DNA from: Eleginops maclovinus
Taxonomy: Eukaryota > Chordata > Actinopteri > Perciformes > Eleginopidae
DNA length: 64,000 bases
Direction: 5' to 3'
Assembly: GCF_036324505.1 (NCBI RefSeq)
Contig: NC_086350.1
Coordinates: 18,527,532-18,591,531 of the forward strand
A program made the position numbers and the translations under genes. The notes beneath the pieces were generated by a model that searched no databases, was not told where the DNA came from, and saw only the letters and a program-made list of their open reading frames with translations. Positions 51,001 through 64,000 of this stretch are shown here, piece by piece (positions within the stretch are counted from its first letter, which is position 1; each line of letters opens with the position of its first letter).

Positions 51001-51829
51001 AGAGCGTAATAGTTGGTTTAAAGTTTGTACAAACCTATTTGTAGGCTATTTATTAATATAATATAAATGTTTCAAAGGAGTGTCTTCTATATTTTTTTGT
51101 GAATGGAATATTTATAGAAATGGGAAGATTCCAGCCCAGCAATCTAAGATACAAAATGTGATTTTTATTGTTTTCTTATAAATAAAAAAAATCAGTTTTT
51201 AATATGGTGTAAAAAAAAAAAAAAAAAACATATTTCATGACTTTCAAAACATTTTAAATGTCGTTGTCCTGAAATTGGTAGTTTGTATAGTTTCTAATAG
51301 TAGGTAATGTCTAACACCAGATTGAAACTTTCTGGTAAGCTACAGTAACTGTCTTTTTGAAGCAGCTTCATTTTAGCCTAGCATACAGATATGAGAGGGC
51401 TAGCTATATCTTAACCAACTGGGAAGAAAAGCGATTTCATGCATAGCCTATCCCCGAAATGCTGAACGGTATTAAAGTCAAAGGAAATCATTTTGAGTTA
51501 AATTAACATTCTCTGTCTTTTGTCATGTTTATCCAGCAGATTAGCTGATGTAAAGTGAGGAGATCATGTCTCCTGAAAACAACTAAGACCCACACAGAGA
51601 GCTGCAATTGATCATTAAGAGACGCGTGCTCGAATACACATAAGAAACCGAGGAAATCCTTCTTTCTCCATCCCAATCAATTGTCTATGAAGACAGTGCT
51701 TCACTTTTGTTTGCATGGGGGTGGAAGAAGGGGAGGAGGGAGCAAAAAGGAGGGGGTGTTCCTCCTTGACCCCTCCTCCTCACCATTATGTGAAAAAAAC
51801 TTGACCAGCCCCTTTCCCATTCCCATGGA

Positions 51830-52318
51830 TCGTATTACCGGAGCTCTGAGACATCTGCTCCGCCACTAACAACGGAGCGCGTCCCCGTGTCTCAGACCTG
51901 CGACCGATCCCTCTCCCGTGGTGGCTTCCTGCTGCCCTCTTCCACACAATTGTGATCTGTCTTATTTGCGCCGTGATCATGAGGAGCCACATTGCATGTC
52001 CCCGGCTGTAGTTCCCCACGGCCAAAACCCATTCCCGGCTCCATCCCTACCTCGCGTCCGAGAGGCGAGTAGCGGCGGCGGAGCAAGCGGCAGCCCGGGT
52101 GCCTTAGAGCAGCACATTTCTTTTTGTCTGTGCGCTCGGTAGGCTGCAGGGTGACGGCTTTTTGGTGGCTTCGCATCCCCTTCTGCTGCTGGACTAGAGA
52201 TCAGTAGGAAAGGACAACGAAGGGCGGATGAACAGCACACAGATCTCCATGTCTGCTGTTTGATATTTAATCAGCTTTTTGTGTCTTTCTGCGAGCTTTT
52301 TTGTTTGTTTTTGACACC
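51830..52318 (+). promoter_or_regulatory. mtss2: mtss2 promoter-proximal region and 5' leader
   Basis: GC- and CpG-richer than its surroundings, with GCGAGTAGCGGCGGCGGAGC near 52065 and several CpG clusters. It leads without an obvious intron into the ATG at 52319 (ACACCATGG, a strong initiation context). I infer the promoter CpG island and 5' UTR of mtss2; the start of transcription cannot be placed. Confidence 0.5.
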
Positions 52319-55300
52319 ATGGAGTCGGTGGAGAAGGAGTGTGGTGCGCTGGGTGGATTATTCCAGGCCATCGTGAACGACATGAAGGTAACACACATAC
52401 ACATTTACATTAAAGTAGACACGGATATTATCTGACCTTTGTGGTTGCACGGTCGCATATTTTTACTGCCTTTGTCTCTTATACCGGGTCCTCCCCCACT
52501 GGAAACACTGCTGCAGGACATATCGAGAGATGAAACATGTTTCCCTTTGTGTTATTTGCATAATGTGCAGCAGGTCTGTCAGGCACGGGTTATATTCAAC
52601 AATAGGCAAAACAATGAGTCAGCTTGTATCTAAAACTAAAATCAGCAAATAAAATGTTTATTTTAGTAATCACATCACATCTTTATGTGTTTGGTTCAGG
52701 GGTCAAACCCAAACATAAGTAAAACTAGTTTATTGTTTTTTTCTGTAAGGAAGGGAAACAGAGCTATCAAAATTGAGAGATAATTACAATGTTGTTGATC
52801 TCAGTGCAAATGTTCTAGGGTGCAATTTGACCCCAAACAACTGTTCCCCCCTCACCCCAAGCCTCCAAGGTTCCCTAGATTAAATGTCAGACTCACAAGG
52901 ATGCTCTGATAGAAAAATAAGCAGTTCCATCACCACATCCTCCTGGACAGAAACAGGCATGAAAGGTTATTGATTGCATTTCCTGATGTTTGGCCTTGTG
53001 GCAGGAAAGTCTACTTTAGCAATATGTAGCTCAATGAACATTTGAACCAGGCATTAGCTTAGTAACTCAGTCGCCCCATGCTGCATGTTTTTTCTTTAAA
53101 ACATGAGTTCCCCACCTCTCTAAATTATTTTTTGAGCAGGAAATAGATGCCTCCCATTATCTATTACAGACATGCAAGTGTATGTTTGTGTGTGTTGGGG
53201 GAGGGGTCAAGTCAAGGAAGTTGAACCAGGGTGGTCTGTTGTTCAGCACAACAGATGGAAAGTGTGAACTCATTCATCAGGCCTGGAGGCAGCTCCCAGT
53301 CTGTCCTCTCATTGTGCAGGACGCTCATGCTACTAAGTGTCAATAAGAGTGAACAAGTCGAGCATCAGACGGCACTTTCCACATAACAGATTTATTATTG
53401 ATCACTGGCTCACATGCTGTGGTGCTTCTGACTCACTATTTATGTCCCTTCGTTTATCCAATGAAATCAGCTCGAGGCTATTGGCAGTGCTGGTTTGGTT
53501 ACTTATATTTCCCCTTTGTGGTGTGCTCATGGGCCAGAGAGGGAGAGACAGTGAACTTAGAAAGAGGCAGTCTGTGTATTGATAAGCAGTGCAGATGAAT
53601 GAGATTGAAGCCCTTAGTCAGCACAGTGTTCATGTCCCCTGTCTGAGACAGACATCTGACCTCATTGCTGCTGCCTGGCTGGGCCACACAGGCCTGTCAG
53701 AGCAGCTTTACCCCCCGGGAGCGATGCAGCAGCACAGCTTTCCTGTGCTGATCTAGCTGATTGTGAACAATGTTACAGTATAGTGTACAATTACCCACAT
53801 GATACCTATACACTGCACTTTGACAACCACAAAAAACCTTTTTACAGACTGTACAGACAAATGGGATGATATAAGCACCACCTGTTGGTGATATAACTCT
53901 CTGACAAAGCTGCAGGAAAATAAGTAGGAGGCAGTGGCAGAAAAGGAATACAATGATTCAGCTGGATTACATCAGCAATCAAGATTTAGGTCAGCCATGG
54001 ATGTGAATATGGATGTGACTCCGTGTGTGGGAAAGCAACCACCTTTAAAAATGCCCTCGAGCAACGCTGCGTGCCACCTCCGAGGATAATAGTTTTGACC
54101 TCGCCCCACAGTGAATGGCATGGAAGGAAGAGCCTTTCCTTCTCTCCTTCCTCTGTTTGTCTCCCATCACCTCCCAGGGAGCTGCTGGGTGTGGATGAGG
54201 AGAAAATTGCATGTCCCACCCCTCCCACTGCTGTGTACATGTAGCCCTCTCTGCCTGCTCCTTCACCCTCCTCCCTCAGCTGCCTTGGCAGCGCATCCCT
54301 GCTACCCGCGAGAGTCACAGGCCACACAAGCTAATTAGACACCTGTTGGAGTCAAGTGCAGACAGCCAGCCCGGGAGGATCATGGCAAACATTTTGATAG
54401 CGTTCAATGGCTCCTTAAATCACTTTCTTAGGCAGAGAGAGTGGGAATAAAACACTGGGTGTAACAGCAGAACTGATGAAGAGCTAGACTGTTTTTCAGA
54501 TTGCAAACAGACTATATATAGTCAGGATGTTTGGCCTTCTTTGGCTCGTCTCCATCAAAGGGGCATGAGGGGTTTATGCCCTTCCTCTCCTTTCTCCAGG
54601 GCTCAAGCTCTTGCTCTAATGGGATCTAGCCTCGAATGTGTTTTATGTTTGGCTTCTGCTCTTGCAGCTCAAGGCTGCGTGTGATGATCCTTGGGTAAAT
54701 CTAATCCAGATTTTTCAAAGACCAGCCCTACTACCTGCCCGGTGCACATAAATACTCCTGATATAAGAGCTTATGCATGTTCAAAGGATTTCCAAACATG
54801 TGAACACACATACCAGCCCAAAGCACTGAACCAGGGTGTAGAGGGCATTTAGGAAGATTGAGGACAATTATTACATTAGTGCACTGAGACAATGAGTTAA
54901 CCTATTTAAAGATGAGTCAGAGCATGGAGCTAATACGCCAACCTGTCTTTAACCTTGGGGTAAAGAGCCAAGCTCCTTCGAGTTTTTGCTTATGACCTTA
55001 TTTCAAATTTGTCTTGTATCCTGTCAAAGAGAACATTATGTGTTTTCAAGTGTGTGTGTGTGTGTGTGTGTGAGTGTGTGTGTGTGTGTGTGTGTTTGTG
55101 TGAGAAGGTATCCCTGTGTATTTAAATGTTCTTGGCGAGATATTTGTTTGACTCATTTCTTTTCTTTTTTCTAATCAGAGCTCTTACCCTGTTTGGGAAG
55201 ACTTCAGTGCCAAGGCAACAAAACTTCACTCTCAACTCAGGTAAGAAGTGTTTTCAGTGAATAGTGAAACCTTGATGCTAAAAGTTCTTAAGCAATACAT

Positions 55301-55422
55301 ACAACCTCTTTATGCAGTCATAATGAGCATGTGCCCTTTTATTTTCAGGACCACAATTTTGGCAGCAGTGGCCTTTTTAGATGCCTTTCAGAAGGTGGCG
55401 GACATGGCTACCAACTCTAGAG
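52319..55422 (+). CDS. mtss2: MTSS I-BAR domain-containing protein 2 (MTSS1-like), 5' end only
   Basis: MTSS proteins bind PIP2-rich membrane and actin through an N-terminal I-BAR (IMD) domain and bend membrane outwards. Exons are 52319-52387, 55179-55240 and 55349-55422, encoding the first 68 residues and part of codon 69. The sequence reads KECGALGGLFQAIVNDMK, SSYPVWEDF, KATKLHSQLR and AFLDAFQKVADMATN. It matches MTSS2 better than MTSS1, which has SALGGLFQTI and KLQSQLR at these places. Exon 3 ends in phase 1 at AG|GTAAGT, and the next family block (TRDIGSALTRMCMRHRS) was not found up to base 64000. Intron 3 is therefore longer than 8.5 kb and the gene is cut by the window edge, not broken. 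This gene lies on a different human chromosome from the MLC1 block. Confidence 0.92.
55051..55094. repeat. (TG)n microsatellite, interrupted
   Basis: TG repeats with a GAGTG interruption, about 85 bp before mtss2 exon 2. Confidence 0.9.
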
Positions 55423-58400
55423 GTAAGTGAGAGGATTTTTCAGTTTATACAAGTTTTCGTACTGGGAAGACAGAAAGAAGTGGTGGAAAAAAAGGAAGAT
55501 TGTCAAGATGCAAGTAATGCATTTGTGATGCGTCAACAATGACTGCTCCTAAATGTTGCAATAGCATCAGTTATTACTTATTGTAAGTCAGTTTGGATAA
55601 AAGCGTCAGCAAAATGAAATGTTAATGGTAACTCAGTTATATCAGAACTAGATGCTCGAAAGTTAGTTGTTCTTCTGACTGGCTTCAGCAAGACATTATT
55701 GACGGATTGGTCATTTATTCACCTGTATCTTTTGAAAGTTCCTGCCCTTTTCCAAACTGTTTTTAATGATGGCTTGTCAACATTTTTTGTAACCAACCCT
55801 CCTGCAAGTCAGGTTAAACTGCAGCCGCCATTTAATCACAAATATTCCATCTTAACTGTTCCCACATCTTGAAAGCATACAAGCAAATCTTACTCTATAC
55901 AGAAAACACCATGAGTACATAAATATTGTTTTAGAAATGAGTTCGCTGCAGAACTATAATGTAAGAAAACTATTGGACAGGCAGTGTGGAGCCCCACCCC
56001 CAAGATGCAATCCCGCCACTCTAAGATGGTCAAAGTGGGGATAGCTGTGGGGGTGAAGGTGCGGGGGGACGCAGCTCAGGGAAGTGAAAATCTGAGCTTA
56101 TTGTTTCTTGGGTCTTAATGAGGTCTGCTGATCTCCTTTGTCACCCCGCTAGTGGCAGCAGACAGGCTGGCCAGAGAGGCGGCTGATTAACACAGATTTC
56201 TTGGAGTTGATCGTTGAGAGCCGTATATAGGTCAAAAAAAATGTACAAGCGTGCAAAGGCTCCTGACACACATGCAAACACAATCACACAAGCATAGACG
56301 CACACAGACACACACACAGATATTCAAAGAGTGACAGCTGCTAGCCGGCCACCTGACCTGCAGGTCACATGCCAACATGCTTTTAAAGAGGTGCACTAGC
56401 ACAGCCCCCTACTGACCACTTACTGCTGCAGTGACTAAAGAGGCACTTCTTCAACGTTGTTCACACATTCTCACCAGTTTTACTCCAACAGCCTGGCCAG
56501 TAACAGTACAGTTTATTACCATGATGGCGTACATCGACTTTAAATGTTTCCTGATGTGGGTGCAAGATGAAGCAAGGTAGACTAGGGTCAACCCACTATA
56601 ACAGCTGGCAGCCTTCCTCAATAAAAAAAGGTACAGGGCAGGACTTCAACGGAAAAGAGTACTGTAAAGAAAGTTGAACGGCAGAATGATAGATGAACCA
56701 CAGTGAGATGAGAAGAGAGGCTGAGTTTTACAGCGATAGATGCATAAAATCCCTCAAAGTGTGTCACTCATACGCCCTCTCACTTTTCTCTGCTGCTCTC
56801 TCAGGGAAATTAACTGTAGGATTAATGTCAAGCCACAGACTGAAAGAGTGGTGAAGAGGAAAAATGAACCTGGGTTTTAAACCTGTTTAATTGAGACACA
56901 AATTGATGGGCAGAAAATTAAGACATGATGTGGACTATGGATGGGTCTGTTTGTTTGCTGTCAACTGCCACCTTGGTCAAAATGCAGAGGATGAATGCAT
57001 TTCATTTTGGTGACAACCTGAGTTTTTATCCAGTGCCAATGGTTTGATTTGTTTGGTCCAATTCTTTATTTTGTTTTATGCTGAACATTATGATTTACTT
57101 ATGTTATTCGCCTTAGCTTGCTACACTAGCATTAGCAGTTACCTGAAAGCAACACTCTAGTGAAGTACAGCTGCCGGCGTGGCTATACACTTTTAGTCTT
57201 CTTTTTACTGATGGAGATACAAAATAAGCAATTTAATGTCACCCCTTCTGGAGTTTGTGATTTGCATTTGTTAGTAGATTAATTGGTAGTTTAGGTCTTA
57301 GTCGATTAATTATATTTAGTACTTTTCTATTACTTTTTTTCGAAGAAACTCATCAGAACAACTCATGCTAACACAAGATTAAAATTGGTGCTTTTTTTGG
57401 ATTTGTGGAGAAACTCAGTTTTACAGAGCTGTCAATTACATCAACTTCTTGATTATTTCAAGAAATTGTATGATTGTGGATGGATTAAGAATTTCTTTAG
57501 TGGAGGATAGTTATTTTATGACCAGATAATGTCATTGAAATAATTGAATATAAACCGTCTCATTCTGCTTGTGGAGTGTCAAATGTTCAGCCCATTAATT
57601 GAACACAAATTGAATCAACTGCTATGAACAAAACACCTTTGTTCCTCGTGGCTTTTGTTTTTTCCAAAACTATTCGTAGGAATCTAATTGTGCATTGTTT
57701 ATGTGCTTTTAAACCAGCACACCATTTCAGTCCCAATTCTCCTGTGCGAGCCATGTTAGTCATTGTGTGCTTGAACCCCTGCAATTAATTTAACGGGAGG
57801 AATGTCGATATTTACTGGAGCTGGCTAGTAGTGGGTTGGGATAACCTTTGAACCCAGTGCCGAGGGCTGCATGGAAATTCAGTTTAAAGTTATAATCCTA
57901 AAATACATTGGCATCCAGATGTTCCACTCTTTCCTTTTGCTTTTACACTAGTCTGTTCGGTAAAACGGTGGTAGATAAATTGAGATTACGTGCTCACCGT
58001 TTACAAAGTTTCTGTTTTTCCCCCTCTCTCTGCCTTGCTTCATGTGTGTGTGTGTGGGTCTGTCTGCCTGCAGCGATCATGTTTATCTCAGCGTCTGCAC
58101 CGCCATATAGGGCTAGTAGCGCCACAGGGGGCTGGCCCTTGGCTGTGAACTATTGGCCGCCATCGCTGTCACCCCGATTCCCCTCTCGTGTTCGGGGACG
58201 AGCTGCAGCTGCTGGCACAGCTGGAGGTTTCATCGCGATCTTTTTCTGCTTCCTTTAATCTACCTTTGACACACTCGTCAGCCCTTCAACTCTCACACAG
58301 TCTGGCTCCAAATTGTTCGCGTTTCCCTGCCAAGAAAAGCAACATTTCACCTCGCTTAGTGCTTTTTGATTGATCCAGGGAGAGAGGATGGTGAATGAAA

Positions 58401-61400
58401 GAGGGTTTTATGATTTCCTGTCCTGATGCATTTCGGTGTCTTTAAGCTTTTCAAACATACCCAATAATAGCTGTGTTAAATTTGAGACCATCCCCCCCTC
58501 ATTTCCACCTCATACAACCTCCTCTCATGTTCACATTTAGGCTCCCTTCTGCCCCTGTTGTCCATTTTTAGAGTTTATGGTCACGGCCATGGCGTCAGCG
58601 TCTGTGTTTTATGAAAAAGCTGGGGAGGAGGAGTTGGCCGCCAGGCGTTTTGGCACCGTGTCTGACAGAGCTGTTTCTCTAAGATTTGCTGATGCATATA
58701 TGTCTGTCTCTCACATCTGGGCTCAATTTAGGCTTGCCAACCACAAAGTCTGTATTAGGAGAATGATAGCCTTTTTGATTATAAATGTTTCATATTTCAA
58801 CAACCATCTTTCTCCGAGGGCTTTGTTTCAGGTTTGCCTAATGGCTTTTGGTGTGTTAAGGCCAGTTTTGTGTAATTGAGAGGACCAAACCCCTGTAAAA
58901 TAGTGGGCTCTGTTTGGTGTTTTGTTGTTGCTGAATGACATGTATGGTTGACTTAATTTTGAATTAGAGAGAGGTCAAAGACCCGGCATTTCAAGGTTAA
59001 TGGTCCATCAGGAGATGAAATGCAGGCTCCATATTTTTTTGGAGAATGTAGTTGGAGGGTGGGTTTGGCCATGGTTGGGGGTTGTGGTTGCAGTGGGATT
59101 TCCACAGCTCTGGGTATCCAGGCTAGGCAGAGGCGTTTAGCTAATCCTCTTAGCCCCACTCTGTAACACACAGACAGAGAATGCCTTCGCTTCCCTTCCT
59201 GATCAGCCACCCCCAGCTTTAAAATTCACACTCTGGGATCACCGGTCAGACTGCGATGCGCTGCAAGTTTGTATCATCAACACTGACTAAACCTCTCACT
59301 CTTTACATCTGTGTGCCATTGACCCTGTGGAGCCCGCATACCAGTACAAAAACATTACAGTTCCACTGGGCCATTGCAAACTGTCTGTCTTTCTTTCTCC
59401 TACTCATTCAGCCATAATCAGTGGAGGAATGGATGAAGGTATGTTAGTAGATCAGTGTCTCAGTGAAGCAGTAATCTGCTTGGCCCCTGTGCTACTCTGG
59501 GTTGGCAGATGGGACGGATATCCCTACCCGCCATCTGGACAGCCTGGCATGGTCGAGAGGCGGCCGTGGCCTAGTGCAGAGCGAGATCAGAGGATTACTG
59601 TCTTCTACACTGTCCCAACAGCGTAGCTATTTTTTACCGACATGTCAAATAATGAGTGTGCGACCCACATGACCGGCCCTGACATCCATCAAGCTTGACA
59701 ATTCATGTTCAGTTCAATTCAGGGCCCGATATTAGTCTCTATTTTACCATTACAGGGGAGCTTAGAGACACATCCTACATGTAGGTTTGACTTTGTGACA
59801 ATGCTTTATGGATTTTAAATGGACATACATGTACATGAGCTCTCTTCAATGAGTTCACTAGCTGATGCATTATAGTCCTGCTGATGGTATGCCAGGCTCT
59901 TCAGGTTTTTCATGACCCACAGCCATTAAGTATCGATAAGGGCCCCTTATTTTTTTCTCAAATGTCTACCTTGGGTGTACGAAAAGCTTCCAACACAGCT
60001 CTCCATGTATTCTTTTAGAGTTTATTGGCTTTGACCTTGAATCTTAATGTGGTCGCCGACGCGCACAAATGAATGTTTTCCAACAATTGTATTGACTACA
60101 GTACATGCACAAGTTGAAGTGGCCGAGACCATGATATGAGGAACAGGCACACAAGGGTGGAATAATAATAATAATAAGGGAAAGAAAAACAAATAGTTCT
60201 GTTCCACATAAGTTGAGTTTGAATACCAAACTAAGAAGAAAAATACGAGGCTTGAGGGGAACACTGTGTTCAGCTATATACTAAATACAAACTCGCTGTG
60301 GAAGGGAGCTGGAGAGGGGAGGGAAAACACACCAGAGAGATTGTGATGGAGGAATGTAAGGGAGGACATTAAAGGAGGAAGAAATGAACTGAGAGTGGAG
60401 GACCGCTGGTAGGATCACACAATTTGTGTTGTGATCATTTCCAGGAGTCATAATTATTTCTCAATGTGCTGTTTTATGGTTTTCTCCAAAAATACTGTAA
60501 CCAAAGTCTTTTAGCCATTTTCACATCATGGCACTGGTGATGGCAATGTTGACCAGTCGGTCCACCACTTTAGTCCAGACATTCACAATCCGCGGAGGAT
60601 GAATCCTACTAACTTTACTTCTTCTCTTGTGCCAACTTGGGGGAAGGGGCATTCTTGGTTATTAATCAAAAGTCTGTATGTATTGGAAAAACTACCATGC
60701 AACTTGGGACAAGCATTCATGTTCCCCTCGAGATTAATTTCCGTAATGTTTTAGATCCCTTGGCTTTTTCATATGCTGACGGAGTATTTTCCACCTTGGC
60801 TTTATTGTGTGTTAAGTTCTTACCGCCCATGCTAACATGCTATTGGTAGATAACTTGAATGTAAACTTTATACAGCATAAGTATTGGGATGTTAGCATTG
60901 TCATTGGAATTGTGTTGGCATGTAAATAAGTAAGATTTTAGGATTTAGCTTGAAGCAACAATGTGTTTAATCCTCACAAAGCTGTTTACATGGCTGTAGC
61001 ATTGTCAGGTTTTAAAAGTGAAATACTTGACTCTTTTTTTGGTAAGCAGGACTTCCAGTTCCACTTGAACAGTTGATGGCATTGTTGTCAAACTCAATTA
61101 TTATGGGGAAAAAAGATCTGTATAACTTATGAGGACATTTAAAGGTAGAACGTTCCAGTATAATCTACTTTTTGTGTAGCAAAGAAGACATTTTAGTCCA
61201 ACCACCCATATGGAAAAGTTTTCATTATTATTATGTGACTATAAAGTATGCACAGAGTTTATATTTGACACGTTGGCCTGGACTGGCCTCTCCCGCAAGC
61301 TTGTCTCAGAGGAAAATGTGGAGTGATGATAATAAACCTCCCCTCAGGGTAACTTATGACTCAGACTACAGGTGGTGTATGAAAAACAGCAGAGGTGTTG

Positions 61401-61789
61401 GCATTGTGTGGAGAATTGTTTGCAAATGAGCGACTTTGGCAGAGCTATAGAGTGGGCAGAACTTTACAGACAACCTCCACAGACTGTTGCCTCAAAGTCT
61501 GTGTCTGGCTGTTAGTACTTTCAGTTTAAACACGTCTGGGGTCCTTTTTTTATTGCATATGATCCTCAAGTTCCCCCTTTCGTGGTGAGGTGAAGACAGT
61601 CCTTACTGTTCCCTCTACTTATTTCAGGATAAACGACTTCTTTCTTTCCTCATTTTATCCTATTTCGATTCCTCTCTCTGTCTCCCAGTTTTAATCTCCA
61701 ATAAACAAGCACATCTGGACTGGGGGCGGCATTTATTTTTAGCAGCATTTATGTCCTTGAACAGGAAGATTCTTTAACAGAAAAATATC

Positions 61790-61830
61790 ACCTCCTCCTC
61801 CTCCTTCTCCTCCTCCTCCTCCTCCTCCAG
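61790..61830. repeat. (CTC)n trinucleotide tract
   Basis: A polypyrimidine run of CTC units with one TTC interruption, capable of triplex formation. It is about 115 bp left of the long GT repeat. Confidence 0.9.
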
Positions 61831-61943
61831 TCTCGTCCTAATGCACTCCAGAACTTGTTTACACCACATCAGGAGACACCAAGCTCCTTGGCTGTTTTTT
61901 GCTGTGAGGTGAAACTTGCTGTGCATTATGGCCAGACAACAAT

Positions 61944-62162
<219 letters not shown>

Positions 62163-64000
62163 ATAAAACAATTGATCCTGGAGCCGTTTACTCTGCCTTT
62201 CATTTGTGTTGTTGATTGTTAGAGGGGCCCTTCCACATGAAAGGAAGTGACACAAAGGGTTTGAATGCTGTTCTGGTTTCTCCAGAAGTTCAATCATGGA
62301 CATCCTGACAGTCAAGTCAGGGTTAGGTAAATTTCCAAATGTGACGATTTGCTACTTTTCTCTTTATTATTGCATGGTGAACTCAACATCAGTGATATTT
62401 GTCCATTTCAAAAAATATATAACAAAGAATATATAAAACATGTCCTTATTTGGTGTCATAAGAGTTCTATATGTTCTTCTCTGCATTTGGCTACTTTTAA
62501 GTTAAGTTTGTGGTAAAAAGAATGCTAAGCAGATCAATGTTATGATTTATAAATACTAGATTTTAATGTTGTAAGAACAAAAGCTATCACAAAATAAAAT
62601 AGGGTTATTTATTATTTTTACAACCCAGCAGTGGGTAATGTGTCTTGAATGTTTATTTTCATTGAAGACAATAAATAAAAACAATCCTGGCCTATTTTTC
62701 TTTTCAAACAAAGTAATTTTAATGTGAAACCCCCTTAATCAAACACAGTCCCACAACATCAGGCTTTTTCAACACAGTAAAATATACTCTTAATCTCAGT
62801 CTGTCGGCAGATAACACATTTACATAGAGTGAAACAGTCGTTTACAACCACGAACAAAGTATGTTGTGAACTTTTTGAAGTCTGTCTCTTAAGAATGTGA
62901 ATATACTTACATTTTAGATCAGAGAGGTTCTCAAAAGCCTTGCACACTGTCTGTGTCGGTCATCCACAATTTATGTAACTTCATTCAGATCTAGGACTCT
63001 CTTGTTGCCGGCGTACAGTATTCCACTCTTGTTCCACCATCAATGTCCGTGCGGTGCTCTTTTATCTGCTTTCTCTTCCCTCTATCAGAAGTTATTGCTC
63101 TCTAACCAGAAGAAGCACAGGAGGCTGTATCATTTTTTAATACTGACGTCTCCAAAGGAGACACTACGGCAGAAGAATTCCAGCTGCGCTTTGAAGCGAA
63201 TGTTTGATGATTTGAGTGTATGATAGTTTTTGAATTCAGAAATCTCAGCGCCGTATTTGCTCAAGTAGTCGCTACACAAAAGCAGAGAGCTGAGAAAATC
63301 AAAGCAATCCTTCTTCATTCTCTTTCTGTTTCTTCACTTTACTCACAAATACTTTTTGTATGGTGTTTTCAGGTTATTGAGATCAACCGTCAAAGATCTT
63401 GTTGGTGTTTCATGAACTTATTTTCAGTCATTTATTTACTGGGCCTGATGTGGGAGATTTTGTCCTAGCAAGGCCTGTTGCACCTGCAGCAGCCAACACT
63501 TCCTCTGCCCTCTAACTACCCAAAGCCAGCCGGCACCTTAGCAGTCCGTACCCTCTTTCATCCTCCCTTCTCATCCCACAGCCCCTTTCATCCATCAGTG
63601 GCCTCCGCTGTGTCCCTGCCAGGTCACATTCTGTAGCACTTAAAAGGCGCAAGGGAGGCTAAAGGCAGGAGGCTTAACTGTTCATGCCAGCGTGGCAAAG
63701 GTGCCAAAGTGAGCAATAACTGTTGTCTCACGGATGATGGAATTTCCTTTGCTAAGCGGCGAACTGTGTGAGAGCTTAGCAAAAAATGATATTCCTGGAA
63801 GTGTTACTGTGAGGATGTTCTGTACCTTTTCGCTCTACAGCCCACATAAACATGCTTTATTGATACAGGTAGCGGAGAAAGAGGGAGCACACACTTGAGT
63901 CAGGAGAACTGGATTCTGCTTGGGAACTCACAAATCTAACAGCAGCAGAATCTCACTCCAGCTCTGTATACCCCAGTGCGAATGAAACCTGAACCAATCA

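Larger units (their letters stand above)
44331..51830. other. Gene-free interval between mapk12 and mtss2
   Basis: About 7.5 kb with no recognisable exon on either strand. MAPK11 and PLXNB2, the next genes after MAPK12 in human, are not present. The interval holds an AT/GT microsatellite, a tRNA-SINE and a short dispersed-repeat fragment near 48440-48520 (TGTCCCAAGGGGAAATTGG), plus purine-rich stretches near 47230-47400. The rest shows nothing that I can name. Confidence 0.6.

Noticed and set aside
51892..52240. Open frames on both strands in the GC-rich mtss2 leader
   Set aside because: They are explained by high GC content and lack of stops, with no family match.

Overview
The window is vertebrate nuclear DNA, almost certainly from a teleost fish. 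Genes are split into many short exons with GT-AG introns. Long dinucleotide microsatellites are frequent, and there are teleost-type Tc1/mariner, hAT and tRNA-SINE repeats. The encoded proteins match vertebrate families closely. Base and repeat style suggest a percomorph rather than a cyprinid, but that is inference.

Six genes, all on the + strand, can be assembled exon by exon. They are mlc1 (3129-6945, astrocyte membrane protein), panx2 (12082-17601, large-pore channel), trabd (20652-25155, TraB-domain protein), selenoo (28172-35901, selenocysteine-containing mitochondrial AMPylase), mapk12 (37752-43305, p38-gamma kinase) and the 5' end of mtss2/mtss1l (52319 onward, I-BAR protein). The mtss2 gene runs off the right edge inside its third intron. 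The first five follow the gene order of human 22q13.33 (MLC1-PANX2-TRABD-SELENOO-MAPK12), but TUBGCP6 and HDAC10, which lie between SELENOO and MAPK12 in human, are absent here. The mtss2 neighbour belongs to a different human chromosome (16q22). These genes do not form a pathway; they are a conserved syntenic block.

Layout: 1-2540 upstream non-coding DNA with a palindromic MITE; 2541-7910 mlc1; 7911-9290 intergenic; 9291-19480 panx2 with a long 3' UTR; 19481-20640 a probable dispersed repeat next to the trabd promoter; 20641-26700 trabd; 26701-28150 hAT-like element and selenoo promoter; 28151-36110 selenoo, with a Tc1-like transposon nested inside a hAT-like element in intron 6 and a candidate SECIS in the 3' UTR; 36110-37750 intergenic; 37750-44330 mapk12; 44331-51830 gene desert with a SINE; 51830-64000 mtss2 leader, three exons and the large third intron.

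The points most worth a second look are these. The in-frame UGA of selenoo would be annotated as a stop without its SECIS. mapk12 has a U12-type intron. A (TG)62 tract replaces most of the polypyrimidine tract before mlc1 exon 10. The Tc1 copy is young, with identical 111-bp end segments and IR/DR-like ends. A near-perfect hairpin with a 3-nt loop lies in a mapk12 intron. No wholly new biological system is evident; all coding regions belong to known families.
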